Assembly (NCBI GenBank): GCA_040219515.1
Contig: JAVJSI010000001.1
Location: 118,308 to 182,307, forward strand
Reading direction: 5' to 3'
Length of the DNA: 64,000 bases
Source of the DNA: Acidimicrobiales bacterium
GTDB lineage: Bacteria > Actinomycetota > Acidimicrobiia > Acidimicrobiales > Aldehydirespiratoraceae
Part shown: positions 17,001 through 24,543 of the stretch, piece by piece
Layout of the letters: every line of letters starts with the position of its first letter
Numbering within the stretch: position 1 is the first letter of the stretch
The notes under the pieces: model-generated
Databases searched by the model: none
Told to the model about the DNA's origin: nothing
The model's input: the letters and a program-made list of their open reading frames with translations, nothing else
Position numbers and translations under genes: made by a program

Positions 17001-17017
17001 GGGCCACGCGGTGGCCC
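17001..17017. terminator. Short hairpin after the amidohydrolase gene
   Basis: GGGCCAC and GTGGCCC form a perfect 7-bp stem with a 3-base loop, 7 bases past the amidohydrolase stop codon. There is no U-tract. Confidence 0.4.
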
Positions 17018-17023
17018 TCCGGG

Positions 17024-18220
17024 TCAGATGGGCTGTGGGGTGTTCAGGAAGCTGACGTTGTCGAGCAGGATCTGCTTCTGCTCCGCAGCGTTGAACTCCT
17101 TGAGTTCGACCAGATAGTCGAGCGGCTTGGGCAGGCCTTCGATGTGGGGCCAGTCGGAGCCGAAGATCACGCGATCGGTGCCCATGAACGCGGCCACCTC
17201 GTTGACGTCGTCCTCCCAGAACGGGTTGATCCAGACGTGCTGCTTGAAGGTGTCGGTCGGATGGTCGTTGAACCAGCCGAAGCTCTTCTTGACCGTCTGG
17301 TCGAACTTGCGGAACATCGGGCCGAGGAAGTCGGAGCCGTTCTCGACCGAGGCGAACCGCAGGTTCGGGAAGCGATCGAAGATCTTCTGGAACACCGCCT
17401 GGATGAGCCAGTCCTGGGCCGCACGCTCGATCGAGAAACTGCCGATCGAGGGACCGCTGTAGTTGCCCTTGCCGAGACCGGCAGCGGAGAAGCGCCCGTC
17501 GGCGTAGCCCTGCGTGGAATAGCCCGAGTCGGACGCGTGCACGACCAGCGTGACACCGGCTTCGTTGATCCGCGACCAGACCGGATCGAAGTGCGGATCG
17601 AACGGCGACTTCACCCCGGTGGGCGTGGTGACCGGCGCAGGTCGCATGACCAGCACGCGGGCGCCGGCAGCGATGACCTTGTCGACCTCGGCCGCGGCCG
17701 CGTCGACATCGCCGAGGCACAGGTAGGGGGCACCGAAGATGGTGTCCTTGTAGTCGTAGCCCCAGTCTTCGAGGAGCCACTGGTTGAAGGCCGTCATCAT
17801 GGCGCTGCACGCCTCGACGTCGTCCTTGATGAGCTCTTCGTAGAGCACGCCCAGGGTCGGGAAGAGCCACACCGATTGGAGGCCCTGCGACTCGATCAGC
17901 TCGACCCGAGCGTCGTTGTTCATGTAGTACGGCGGCAGCGGCTCGCGCTCCTTGAGCATCTCGAGCGGGCTGCGACCGCTGGGGTTGCCCTTGAAGTATT
18001 CGTGGAGCGCGCCGGGCATCGCCACCGGGTCCCAGGTGGGGTTGACGACCGCGTGGCTGATCTGACCGCCGACCAGGTGGTACTTGCGACCGTCCTGCTC
18101 GACCCACTGCACGACCCGGGGTTGCATCTCCGCCGGCACATGACGAGTGAACGCATCGAGCGCCTCGTAGTAGTGGTTGTCGGCGTCGAAGGGCTTGTAG
18201 TCGAGATCTTCAGGGGTCAT
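17024..18220 (-). CDS. Amidohydrolase family 2 metal-dependent hydrolase
   Basis: A 398-residue TIM-barrel protein of the amidohydrolase-2 type, whose members include metal-dependent decarboxylases and hydrolases. Conserved parts are the N-terminal DADNHYYE, the mid-barrel TLVVHASDSG and the C-terminal VIFGSDWPHIEG, where Asp is the usual catalytic and metal residue. The N-terminal motif is DxDNHYYE rather than DxHxH, as in a subgroup common in actinobacteria. The substrate is unknown. A ribosome binding site (GAGGA) lies before the ATG. It follows an enoyl-CoA hydratase-like gene after 48 bases, with its own possible -10 box in the gap. Confidence 0.82.
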   Translation of the reverse strand: MTPEDLDYKPFDADNHYYEALDAFTRHVPAEMQPRVVQWVEQDGRKYHLVGGQISHAVVNPTWDPVAMPGALHEYFKGNPSGRSPLEMLKEREPLPPYYMNNDARVELIESQGLQSVWLFPTLGVLYEELIKDDVEACSAMMTAFNQWLLEDWGYDYKDTIFGAPYLCLGDVDAAAAEVDKVIAAGARVLVMRPAPVTTPTGVKSPFDPHFDPVWSRINEAGVTLVVHASDSGYSTQGYADGRFSAAGLGKGNYSGPSIGSFSIERAAQDWLIQAVFQKIFDRFPNLRFASVENGSDFLGPMFRKFDQTVKKSFGWFNDHPTDTFKQHVWINPFWEDDVNEVAAFMGTDRVIFGSDWPHIEGLPKPLDYLVELKEFNAAEQKQILLDNVSFLNTPQPI

Positions 18221-18254
18221 GACGAGTCCTCATTCCGAGCGATTCTTTCCTGAG

Positions 18255-18260
18255 ATGATA
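18255..18260 (-). promoter_or_regulatory. Possible -10 box of the amidohydrolase gene
   Basis: TATCAT on the minus strand is about 34 bases before the ATG at 18220, giving a short leader with an AGGA ribosome binding site. This differs from the leaderless pattern of most neighbours. Confidence 0.35.
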
Positions 18261-18268
18261 CCCCGATC

Positions 18269-19081
18269 TCACATGGGACCCCAGTCCGGCTCACGGCGCT
18301 CGCCGAAGGCCTTCATCGCTTCCTGCATGTTCCCGGTGAACGTGCCCAACACCTGCTGCCGGTTCTCGAGCTCCACCGCGTGACGAATCGACGGCGAGTC
18401 GATGTTGGCCCACAGCCCTCGTTTGGTGAGCCACAGCCCGTACTCGTTCTGCTTCGCCAACTGCGCTCCGTATTCCTTGGCCACGTCGAGATGCGTCCCC
18501 GCGGGGACGAGTCGGTTGACCATCCCCATGCGGTCGGCCTCCTCGGCGGGCACGTGGCGGCCGCTGAGCATCATGTCCATCGCATGGCCGGAGCCGACGA
18601 GACGGGGAAGGAAGTAGCTGGTCCCGATGTCACACGATGTCAGGCCCACGTTGATGAAGACCGATCCGAAGTAGGCCGTCGTGTCGGCCACCCGCAGGTC
18701 ACTGGCCAACGCCAGCGCGAGGCCGCCACCGACCGCCGCGCCATGCACCGCAGCGATCACCGGCTTGTCGCACTCGTGGACCGCCATCATGAAGTCGACG
18801 ATGTGTTCCTGGCTTCGATAGACAGAGCCGACCGGGCCTCGCCCCTCGGTGTCGGGCGCCGGGCTTCCTCCACCCTTGAGGTCGGCGCCCGCGCAGAAGC
18901 CGTCGCCGGCACCGGTGAGCACGATCGCCCGGGCATCACGGTCACGATGCAGCTCGCGGAAGGCGGCGATGCCGTCGCTCACCAGGTCCATCGACAGCGC
19001 GTTGCGACGCTCGGGTCGATCGAGGGTGACGACCGGGACCGCAGGGTCGGACCGGTCGATGGTGACGAAAGACGTGCTCAT
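18269..19081 (-). CDS. Enoyl-CoA hydratase/isomerase-like protein lacking both hydratase glutamates
   Basis: A 270-residue crotonase-fold protein. The first oxyanion region is GDGFCAGADLKGGG and the second is HGAAVGGGLALALASDLRVA. Both positions that hold catalytic Glu in hydratases are changed: GGGLAL instead of GGGCEL, and GSVFINVGL instead of the PEVxLGL pattern. An Asp in TSCDIGTSYFLPRLVG is kept. This points to an isomerase, hydrolase or lyase of the superfamily rather than a hydratase. The ATG at 19081 is chosen because TAGTGT lies 8 bases upstream; a GTG at 19093 is also in frame. Confidence 0.82.
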   Translation of the reverse strand: MSTSFVTIDRSDPAVPVVTLDRPERRNALSMDLVSDGIAAFRELHRDRDARAIVLTGAGDGFCAGADLKGGGSPAPDTEGRGPVGSVYRSQEHIVDFMMAVHECDKPVIAAVHGAAVGGGLALALASDLRVADTTAYFGSVFINVGLTSCDIGTSYFLPRLVGSGHAMDMMLSGRHVPAEEADRMGMVNRLVPAGTHLDVAKEYGAQLAKQNEYGLWLTKRGLWANIDSPSIRHAVELENRQQVLGTFTGNMQEAMKAFGERREPDWGPM

Positions 19082-19089
19082 GTCGTCGG

Positions 19090-19112
19090 ACACTAGACGC
19101 AGGCGCTACGTT
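19090..19112. promoter_or_regulatory. Tightly packed divergent leaderless promoters
   Basis: The minus-strand TAGTGT (19095-19090) is 8 bases before the ATG at 19081. The plus-strand TACGTT (19107-19112) is 8 bases before the GTG at 19121. The two -10 boxes are only 11 bases apart, so polymerase cannot occupy both at once. Confidence 0.5.
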
Positions 19113-19120
19113 TTCTCTTC

Positions 19121-19537
19121 GTGCCGAAGCCAGCCGCCACCACCGCAGAACTCCAGGCCGACCCGTTCACGCGGGGCACCAAGGTGCGCCTCGTCGACGA
19201 CATCCCCGGCCATCCGGCCGGAAGCCGCGGCAAGGTCGCCGTGGCCAACGGATTCGCGTGGCAGCGCTACTGGGTCCGATTCGCCGATGGTGAGAGCGTC
19301 GGTCACATCGACCACGCGAGTCTCGTCAAGGCCAAGGACTACGACCGCTTTCTCGTACAGCGTGATCGAGAAGCCGCCGAGGCCGAACTCGCAGCCGAGA
19401 ACGCAACCACGGACTCCGGCGGAGACGCCGGCGGCGGAAGCGCCGCCGCCAGCGGCGGGGTCGAAGTCAACGGTGTCATGGTGCCGCAGCGGCTGCTCGA
19501 CATGAGTGCCGCCGCCCGGGCCCGCCTCGGCGCCTGA
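19121..19537 (+). CDS. Small conserved-looking protein with an SH3-like N-terminal domain, unknown
   Basis: 138 residues. The first 75 form a likely SH3-like beta barrel (FTRGTKVRLVDDIPGHPAGS, GKVAVANGFAW, YWVRFADG), similar to small nucleic-acid- or ligand-binding barrels. A helical, charged segment follows, then a Gly/Ala/Ser-rich linker near 100-115 and a short C-terminal motif (VMVPQRLLDMS). It starts with GTG and is leaderless. It overlaps nothing; a small membrane protein gene starts 22 bases after it. Function unknown. Confidence 0.65.
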   Translation: MPKPAATTAELQADPFTRGTKVRLVDDIPGHPAGSRGKVAVANGFAWQRYWVRFADGESVGHIDHASLVKAKDYDRFLVQRDREAAEAELAAENATTDSGGDAGGGSAAASGGVEVNGVMVPQRLLDMSAAARARLGA

Positions 19538-19547
19538 CCTCAGCGCC

Positions 19548-19553
19548 TACTCT
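19548..19553 (+). promoter_or_regulatory. -10 box of the small membrane protein gene (leaderless)
   Basis: TACTCT ends 6 bases before the GTG at 19560, which fixes that start rather than the longer in-frame one at 19506. Confidence 0.5.
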
Positions 19554-19559
19554 GGCGAC

Positions 19560-19916
19560 GTGGGCGAACACCTGCGCCAGAAGGACCTGGTCGAGTTCGA
19601 GGTCGGCTACGACCGATTCACCGCGCAGGCGATCCTTGCGGAGTGTGAAGCCGACGGCCGGCGAGTCGAGCTGCTCACGATGGACAACGACGGCCACTCC
19701 CCCGGCGGGCTCGCGCTCCAACCCCACCGTCTCATCGGCATCGCGGGCGACGCCGACGCGATCCACCAGGTCATCCGCAGCTGGATCCCCGACGATGCGG
19801 TCGACCAGCCGGCAATGTCGACAGCTCGACGAAACCCTCTCGTCGTGGCCGTCGGCCTGCTGCTCCTGCTGATCGTCCTGGGCGGGCTGTTCCTCGGCGC
19901 TCTCGGCCTCCTCTAG
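19560..19916 (+). CDS. Small C-terminally anchored membrane protein, unknown
   Basis: 118 residues: a soluble domain (about residues 1-85) followed by a hydrophobic helix near 94-115 made almost wholly of Leu, Val and Gly. The soluble part has the pattern LVEFEVGYDRFTAQAILAECE and a phospholipid-transfer-like alternation, but no family is recognised. The GTG at 19560 is chosen for its -10 box; a longer version from 19506 would overlap the upstream gene. Convergent with an enoyl-CoA hydratase-like gene. Confidence 0.6.
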   Translation: MGEHLRQKDLVEFEVGYDRFTAQAILAECEADGRRVELLTMDNDGHSPGGLALQPHRLIGIAGDADAIHQVIRSWIPDDAVDQPAMSTARRNPLVVAVGLLLLLIVLGGLFLGALGLL

Positions 19917-19921
19917 CCCGG

Positions 19922-20749
19922 TCAGCGGGTGCGGGGCTCGATCCGCTTGCCGCTCGAGAACGAGTCGGCGCCGGCTTCCATGCCGGCCCGATCGAAGCCC
20001 GTGGTGAGGATGGCCGGGGCCATCGCGATCGCGTTGAGTCGACCCATGTCGTTGGCCGCCCAGATCGCCCGCAGCGTGGCCTGCACCGCCATCGGGGGTT
20101 GGGCGGCGATGGCATCGGCAACCCACTTGGCCCGCTCGTGTAGCTGCGCCGACGGGCACACCTCGCTCACGAGCCCGATGCGGTGCGCGGTCTCGGCCGA
20201 CATGCGCTCGTGGTTGCCGAGCAGCGACATCCGCAGCACCTCGCCGAGCGGCATGCGCTGGAGCATCTTGATCGGCTCGTAGACCGCAGCCATCCCGTAG
20301 GTGACATGGGGATCGAAGAACGTGGCGTGCTCGGCCGACACGATCACGTCGGCTTCGGCCAGCATGTAGAACGCGCCGCCGGCGGCCATGCCGTTGACCG
20401 CGCAGACCACCGGCTTCCAGAGATCACAGGCCTTGGGTCCGAGGTCGTCGCCCGGGTCGTCGTACATGAAGTTGTTGGACGTGCCGTAGAGCCCGGCGCT
20501 GTCGTCGAGGGCGGTGAACTCACCCTCGTTGCGATCGATGCCGACACAGAACGACTTCTCCCCCGCCGCAGTGAGCACGATGGCCCGGACGTCGTCGTCA
20601 CGGCGGAATGCCTGCCAGGTCGCGCGCAGCTCCCGCTGCATGGTGGGGGTGAACGCGTTGTAGGCCTCGGGCCGATTCAGGGTGACCCAGGCGACATGGC
20701 CGTCCATCTCGACGGTGAGGGTCTCCAACTGCGACGGGTCGTAGGTCAT
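19922..20749 (-). CDS. Enoyl-CoA hydratase/isomerase family protein
   Basis: A 275-residue crotonase-fold protein. Blocks seen are SFCVGIDRNEGEF and VNGMAAGGAFYMLAEADV. The usual catalytic glutamates are absent (GGAFYM; FFDPHVTYGM), but the fold and CoA site are intact. This departs from true hydratases, so the reaction is uncertain. The ATG overlaps the stop of an aminotransferase gene (ATGA), so the two are probably translated together, which may point to breakdown of an amino-acid-derived acyl-CoA. Confidence 0.8.
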   Translation of the reverse strand: MTYDPSQLETLTVEMDGHVAWVTLNRPEAYNAFTPTMQRELRATWQAFRRDDDVRAIVLTAAGEKSFCVGIDRNEGEFTALDDSAGLYGTSNNFMYDDPGDDLGPKACDLWKPVVCAVNGMAAGGAFYMLAEADVIVSAEHATFFDPHVTYGMAAVYEPIKMLQRMPLGEVLRMSLLGNHERMSAETAHRIGLVSEVCPSAQLHERAKWVADAIAAQPPMAVQATLRAIWAANDMGRLNAIAMAPAILTTGFDRAGMEAGADSFSSGKRIEPRTR

Positions 20750-21891
20750 GGTGTCCAATCTCTCAGGCGCCGAACGGCTTCCGCCACATCGACGTCGCGG
20801 CCGGCGAAAGAGAATCGCACGAAGCGGTGGCCATCGACGGGATCGAAGTCGATGCCAGGGGTCGCCGCGACGCCCAACTCGTCCAGCCAGCGGGCGCAGA
20901 GTGCCTGAGAGTCGTCGGCCAGATGATCGGTCCGGGCCCAGATGTAGAAGGCGCCGTCGGCCGGGGCGAGGCGATCGATCCCTGCCGTCGGGAGACCGTC
21001 GAGAAGCACTCGACGGTTGCGGGCGTAGCGGGCGACGTTGGCCTCGCACTCGTCGTGGGCATCGAAGGCCGCCACCGCGCCGAGCTGGGACAGCGTCGGC
21101 GCGGCGATCGTGATGTTCTGTCCGATCCGCGTGAGCGCGGATCGCAGAATCGGCGGCGCGATCAACCAACCGAGACGCCAGCCGGTCATCGAGAAGTACT
21201 TGGAGAAGCTGTTGACCACGATTGCCTCGGGATCGAACTGCAACGCGGTCGGCGCGGACTCGCCGAAGGTGATGCCGTGGTAGATCTCGTCGGACACGAA
21301 CCACACGTCATGGTCACGGCACCAGGCCGTGATCGCGGCCATGCGGTCGGCGTCCAGCATCGTGCCCGTGGGATTCGACGGGGACGACAGCACGAGACCG
21401 TCGACCGGGCCGAGCGCGTCGAGCTGTTCGACCGTCGGCTGGAACCTCGTCGCCATCGCCGTGGGGAGGTCGACGACATCGACGCCGAGCAGCTGCAACG
21501 CGTTGCGGTAGCACGGGTATCCCGGTGACGGCACCACCACGCGGTCGCCCGGGTCGAAGGCGGCCATGAACGCCGCGACGAACCCGCCCGACGCGCCGAC
21601 CGTGAGCATCACCGCGTCGGCATCCACCTCGACGCCGTACCAGTCGAGATAGTGCCGGGCGATCCGGCGTCGCAATGGCTCGATGCCGGCAGCCGTCGTG
21701 TAGCCGAGCGCGTTGTCGTCGAGGGCCCGGTGCGCGGCCTCGGTCACTGCCGTGGGTGCCCCGGTCGACGGCTGGCCCACCTCGAGGTGCAACACCTCGC
21801 GCCCCTCGGCGATGCGAATCTCGGCTGCTCGCATCACCTCCATGACATAGAAGGGCGCGATGTCGGCTCGCACGGCAGGGATGCGACTCAT
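20746..21891 (-). CDS. PLP-dependent aminotransferase, class I/II
   Basis: A 381-residue aminotransferase of the aspartate-aminotransferase fold. It shows the substrate loop HLEVGQPSTGAP, the cofactor motif VGASGGFVAAF, the SSPSNPTGTM block with Asn near residue 170, DEIYHG with the pyridine-binding Asp, and the Schiff-base lysine in SFSKYFSMTGWRLGW near 225. The substrate is unknown. It opens an operon with the enoyl-CoA hydratase-like gene. It starts at MSRIPAV; no -10 box was found next to this start. Confidence 0.88.
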   Translation of the reverse strand: MSRIPAVRADIAPFYVMEVMRAAEIRIAEGREVLHLEVGQPSTGAPTAVTEAAHRALDDNALGYTTAAGIEPLRRRIARHYLDWYGVEVDADAVMLTVGASGGFVAAFMAAFDPGDRVVVPSPGYPCYRNALQLLGVDVVDLPTAMATRFQPTVEQLDALGPVDGLVLSSPSNPTGTMLDADRMAAITAWCRDHDVWFVSDEIYHGITFGESAPTALQFDPEAIVVNSFSKYFSMTGWRLGWLIAPPILRSALTRIGQNITIAAPTLSQLGAVAAFDAHDECEANVARYARNRRVLLDGLPTAGIDRLAPADGAFYIWARTDHLADDSQALCARWLDELGVAATPGIDFDPVDGHRFVRFSFAGRDVDVAEAVRRLRDWTP

Positions 21892-21979
21892 CGGTCGCAG
21901 AGCTCGAAGTCGACGTCGTCGCGCATGGCCCCGATCCTCGCGCGTCGGCCTGGCATGGGCCCGGTCCGCCGTGGCGGGA

Positions 21980-21985
21980 TACGCT
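21980..21985 (+). promoter_or_regulatory. -10 box of udk (leaderless)
   Basis: TACGCT ends 8 bases before the GTG start at 21994. Confidence 0.5.
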
Positions 21986-21993
21986 CGGGTCCC

Positions 21994-22599
21994 GTGGCAA
22001 CGCTCTACGGGATCTGCGGCGGTTCGGGCGCCGGCAAGACGACGTTTGCGCTCGAGCTGACCCGCCGGCTGGGCGCCGATCGAGTCTCGACGGTGCCGTT
22101 CGATGCCTACTACCGCGATCTCGCCCACATGACGATGCAGGAGCGGATGCAGGTCAACTACGACCATCCGGACTCGCTCGACAACGAGCTCTTCGCGCAC
22201 CATCTGGCCGAGCTGCGGGCGGGACGGCCGATCGAGGTACCCGAGTACGACTTCTCCACCCACACCCGCAACGGCAATTTCCTCACCATCGCAGCGCGAG
22301 ACATCGTGATCGTCGAGGGAATCCTGCTCTTCTGCTTCCCGGGTATCCACGATCTGCTGGACCACGCGATCTTCATCGACGTGCCCGAGGACATCCGCCT
22401 CGAGCGACGGGTCCGCCGCGACGTCGTCGAACGCGGTCGGGATGCCGACGACGTCCGTCGCCAGTTCGCCCAGTTCGTGGCGCCGATGCACGACCTACAC
22501 GTGCAGCCCTTCCGCGACCGCGCCCACCGCATCGTCTCGATCGACGACGACATGCGGCTCGTCGCCGACGAGATCGCCGGCGGCCTCCTCCAAGCCTGA
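21994..22599 (+). CDS. udk: Uridine kinase
   Basis: 201 residues. It phosphorylates uridine and cytidine to the monophosphates in pyrimidine salvage. Walker A is GGSGAGKT (residues 9-16). The acceptor region FDAYYRDL and the YDHPDSLDNELF block follow, with VEGILLF at the start of the Walker B region and a lid rich in Arg (LERRVRRDVVERGR). The GTG at 21994 removes an unsupported N-terminal extension and is 8 bases from a -10 box. The stop codon abuts a family B palindrome shared with the convergent rRNA/tRNA methyltransferase gene. Confidence 0.92.
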   Translation: MATLYGICGGSGAGKTTFALELTRRLGADRVSTVPFDAYYRDLAHMTMQERMQVNYDHPDSLDNELFAHHLAELRAGRPIEVPEYDFSTHTRNGNFLTIAARDIVIVEGILLFCFPGIHDLLDHAIFIDVPEDIRLERRVRRDVVERGRDADDVRRQFAQFVAPMHDLHVQPFRDRAHRIVSIDDDMRLVADEIAGGLLQA

Positions 22600-22634
22600 G
22601 TTGCAACGCCGGGGTCTGACCCCAGCGCTGCAAC
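22600..22634. repeat. Palindromic repeat family B, copy 3, between convergent genes
   Basis: GTTGCAACGCC, then GGGGTCTGACCCC, then GCTGCAAC. It fills the whole gap between the udk stop (22599) and the methyltransferase stop (22634-22636), so it probably ends both transcripts. Confidence 0.8.
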
Positions 22635-23803
22635 TAGCGGGTGAAGGCGCCGATGGTCTCGACGTGGGAGGTGCCGGGGAACAGGTCGACGACGGTCATG
22701 CGGTCGAGTGTCATGCCGGCGGCGATCAGGCGCTTGGCGTCGTTGGCGAACGCCGACGGATCACAGCTCACCAGCACGAAGAGGTCGGGTTCGGCTCGCA
22801 TGAGCGTGGCCACACCGTCCTTGCCCAGGCCCTCGCGGGCCGGGTCGGCGACCACGACGGAGGCGGGAGTCGGCCGCCACCGCTCGACCGACGAGCGGAT
22901 GACCTTCGTGTCGGATCCCTTGAGGTTGATCCGGGCATCGGCGATCGAGTCCTTGCCCCGCTCGATGGCGACGACCTGGCGCCCCTCGCCGATCGTGCCC
23001 GCGAACACGCCGATGCCGGCGTAGGCGTCGATGAGCGGTCCGTCGGTGCCGAGCTCGTCGACCATCTCACGGACCTCGTCGACCAGCGCATCGACGCCGG
23101 CCGGCCGATTCTGGAAGAACGACCGGGCGGACACGCGCCAGCGGCGACCGCCGGCTTCTTCGTGGATCCACGCCCGCTTGCCCTTGGCGAGCTCGTCGGC
23201 GCCGACGACGAGCACGTCATCCGGTAGTTCGACACCGAAGCTGCTGCCCTCGATCATCACGAGCCGCTCGCCGGTGCGGTTCCCGACGCGGATCGTGACT
23301 TCGGATGCGTCGCCGAAGCGGCCATCGACCAGCAACTGCTCGGCGATCGGGTCGACGGCCTCGCAGACCTCGGGAACCACGATGTCGTGCGACCCGCGGA
23401 TGCGGTAGCCGGCGCGTCCGTCGAGCACAGCGGCACGCACGGTCGTGCGGCCCTCGTCGTCGTCGAGTGAGCGCAACGCGGCGTCGGGGGCGTCGACCTC
23501 GGCGCGCGCCAGTTGGTCGATCACCATCGACGACTTCATGCGGAGCTGGGCATCGGGACTGACGTGAAGAAGATCGCAGCCGCCGCACCCCTCGACCTGG
23601 TGCGTGCAGGGGACCGGGACCCGCTCCGGCGACGCGTCGAGGACGCGCACCACCCGGGCGCGGGACCATCGCTTGTCGACCTTGATCAGGTCGACCTGCA
23701 CGGTCTCGCCGGGGAGCGCACCTTCGACGAAGATGATGCGACCGTCTTCGGCGCGGGCGACGCCGGCGCCGTCTCGAGCGGTCGCTGTGACGCGTAGTTC
23801 CAC
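22634..23803 (-). CDS. RNA (uracil-5-)-methyltransferase, TrmA/RlmD family
   Basis: 389 residues. It methylates C5 of a uracil in tRNA or 23S rRNA using SAM. An N-terminal TRAM-like barrel is followed by an iron-sulfur cluster site (Cys66, Cys73, Cys76, and a fourth near 150). The SAM-binding motif is DAYAGIGVFAGT. The catalytic Cys lies in VLVSCDPSAFAND, and the C-terminal ETIGAFTR is close to the family's usual ending. The start is a GTG 7 bases from TACCGT. Which RNA it acts on cannot be told from sequence. The cluster suggests RlmD/RumA-type rather than TrmA. Confidence 0.9.
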   Translation of the reverse strand: MELRVTATARDGAGVARAEDGRIIFVEGALPGETVQVDLIKVDKRWSRARVVRVLDASPERVPVPCTHQVEGCGGCDLLHVSPDAQLRMKSSMVIDQLARAEVDAPDAALRSLDDDEGRTTVRAAVLDGRAGYRIRGSHDIVVPEVCEAVDPIAEQLLVDGRFGDASEVTIRVGNRTGERLVMIEGSSFGVELPDDVLVVGADELAKGKRAWIHEEAGGRRWRVSARSFFQNRPAGVDALVDEVREMVDELGTDGPLIDAYAGIGVFAGTIGEGRQVVAIERGKDSIADARINLKGSDTKVIRSSVERWRPTPASVVVADPAREGLGKDGVATLMRAEPDLFVLVSCDPSAFANDAKRLIAAGMTLDRMTVVDLFPGTSHVETIGAFTR

Positions 23804-23810
23804 AGGCAGG

Positions 23811-23867
23811 ACGGTATCGCCGGACCGCGGAGATGCTCCTCGCGCGCCCCACCGCGGCGGTTATGGT
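23811..23867. promoter_or_regulatory. Divergent leaderless promoters (methyltransferase / rpe)
   Basis: The minus-strand TACCGT (23816-23811) is 7 bases before the GTG at 23803. The plus-strand TATGGT (23862-23867) is 7 bases before the GTG at 23875. Confidence 0.5.
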
Positions 23868-23874
23868 CGGGCGC

Positions 23875-24543
23875 GTGAATCGCCCCATCGAGATCGCCCC
23901 GTCCATCCTGCCCGCCGACTTCGCCCGGCTGGGCGAGGAGTGCATCGAGCTCGAGAAGGCCGGGGCCGGACGCATCCACTGGGACGTGATGGACGGCGTT
24001 TTCGTGCCCAACATCACCGTCGGCCCCGATGTGGTGAAGAGCATTCGGCCGCTCCTCGGCATCCACTTCGAAGCGCACCTGATGGTGGTCCGCCCCGACG
24101 AGATGGCGCCGCTCTACATCGAGGCGGGATGCGAGACGGTCATGGTCCACGCGGAAGCGTGCACCCACCTCCACCGGTCGCTCGGCAACATCCGCAAGGA
24201 GGGCGCCCGCAGCGGCGTGGTCCTCAATCCGCACACCCCGGCCGCGACCCTCCAGCACGTGCTCGATCAGACCGACCACATCCTCGTGATGACCGTGAAC
24301 CCCGGCTTCGGCGGCCAGACCTACATCCCGCTCCTCGACAAGATCCGGGAACTGAGATCGATGGTCGACGCCGGCGGCTTCGACATCGACATAGAGGTCG
24401 ACGGCGGTATCAGCGCCGACACCATCGGCGAGTGTGCCGCGGCCGGCGCCAACGTCTTCGTCAGCGGATCCGCGTTGTTCAAGTACGACGACAAGGCCGA
24501 CGGTGTCGCCGAACTGACGGCGCGGGCCGAGGCGGCGCGATGA
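23875..24543 (+). CDS. rpe: Ribulose-phosphate 3-epimerase
   Basis: A 222-residue TIM barrel that interconverts ribulose 5-phosphate and xylulose 5-phosphate in the pentose phosphate pathway. Motifs are APSILPADFARLG, HWDVMDGVFVPNITVGPDVV (metal His and catalytic Asp), FEAHLMV, MTVNPGFGGQ (phosphate site) and EVDGGI (second catalytic Asp). The GTG at 23875 gives the normal length; an ATG at 23833 would add 14 residues with no support. It overlaps the next gene in an ATGA arrangement. Confidence 0.95.
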   Translation: MNRPIEIAPSILPADFARLGEECIELEKAGAGRIHWDVMDGVFVPNITVGPDVVKSIRPLLGIHFEAHLMVVRPDEMAPLYIEAGCETVMVHAEACTHLHRSLGNIRKEGARSGVVLNPHTPAATLQHVLDQTDHILVMTVNPGFGGQTYIPLLDKIRELRSMVDAGGFDIDIEVDGGISADTIGECAAAGANVFVSGSALFKYDDKADGVAELTARAEAAR

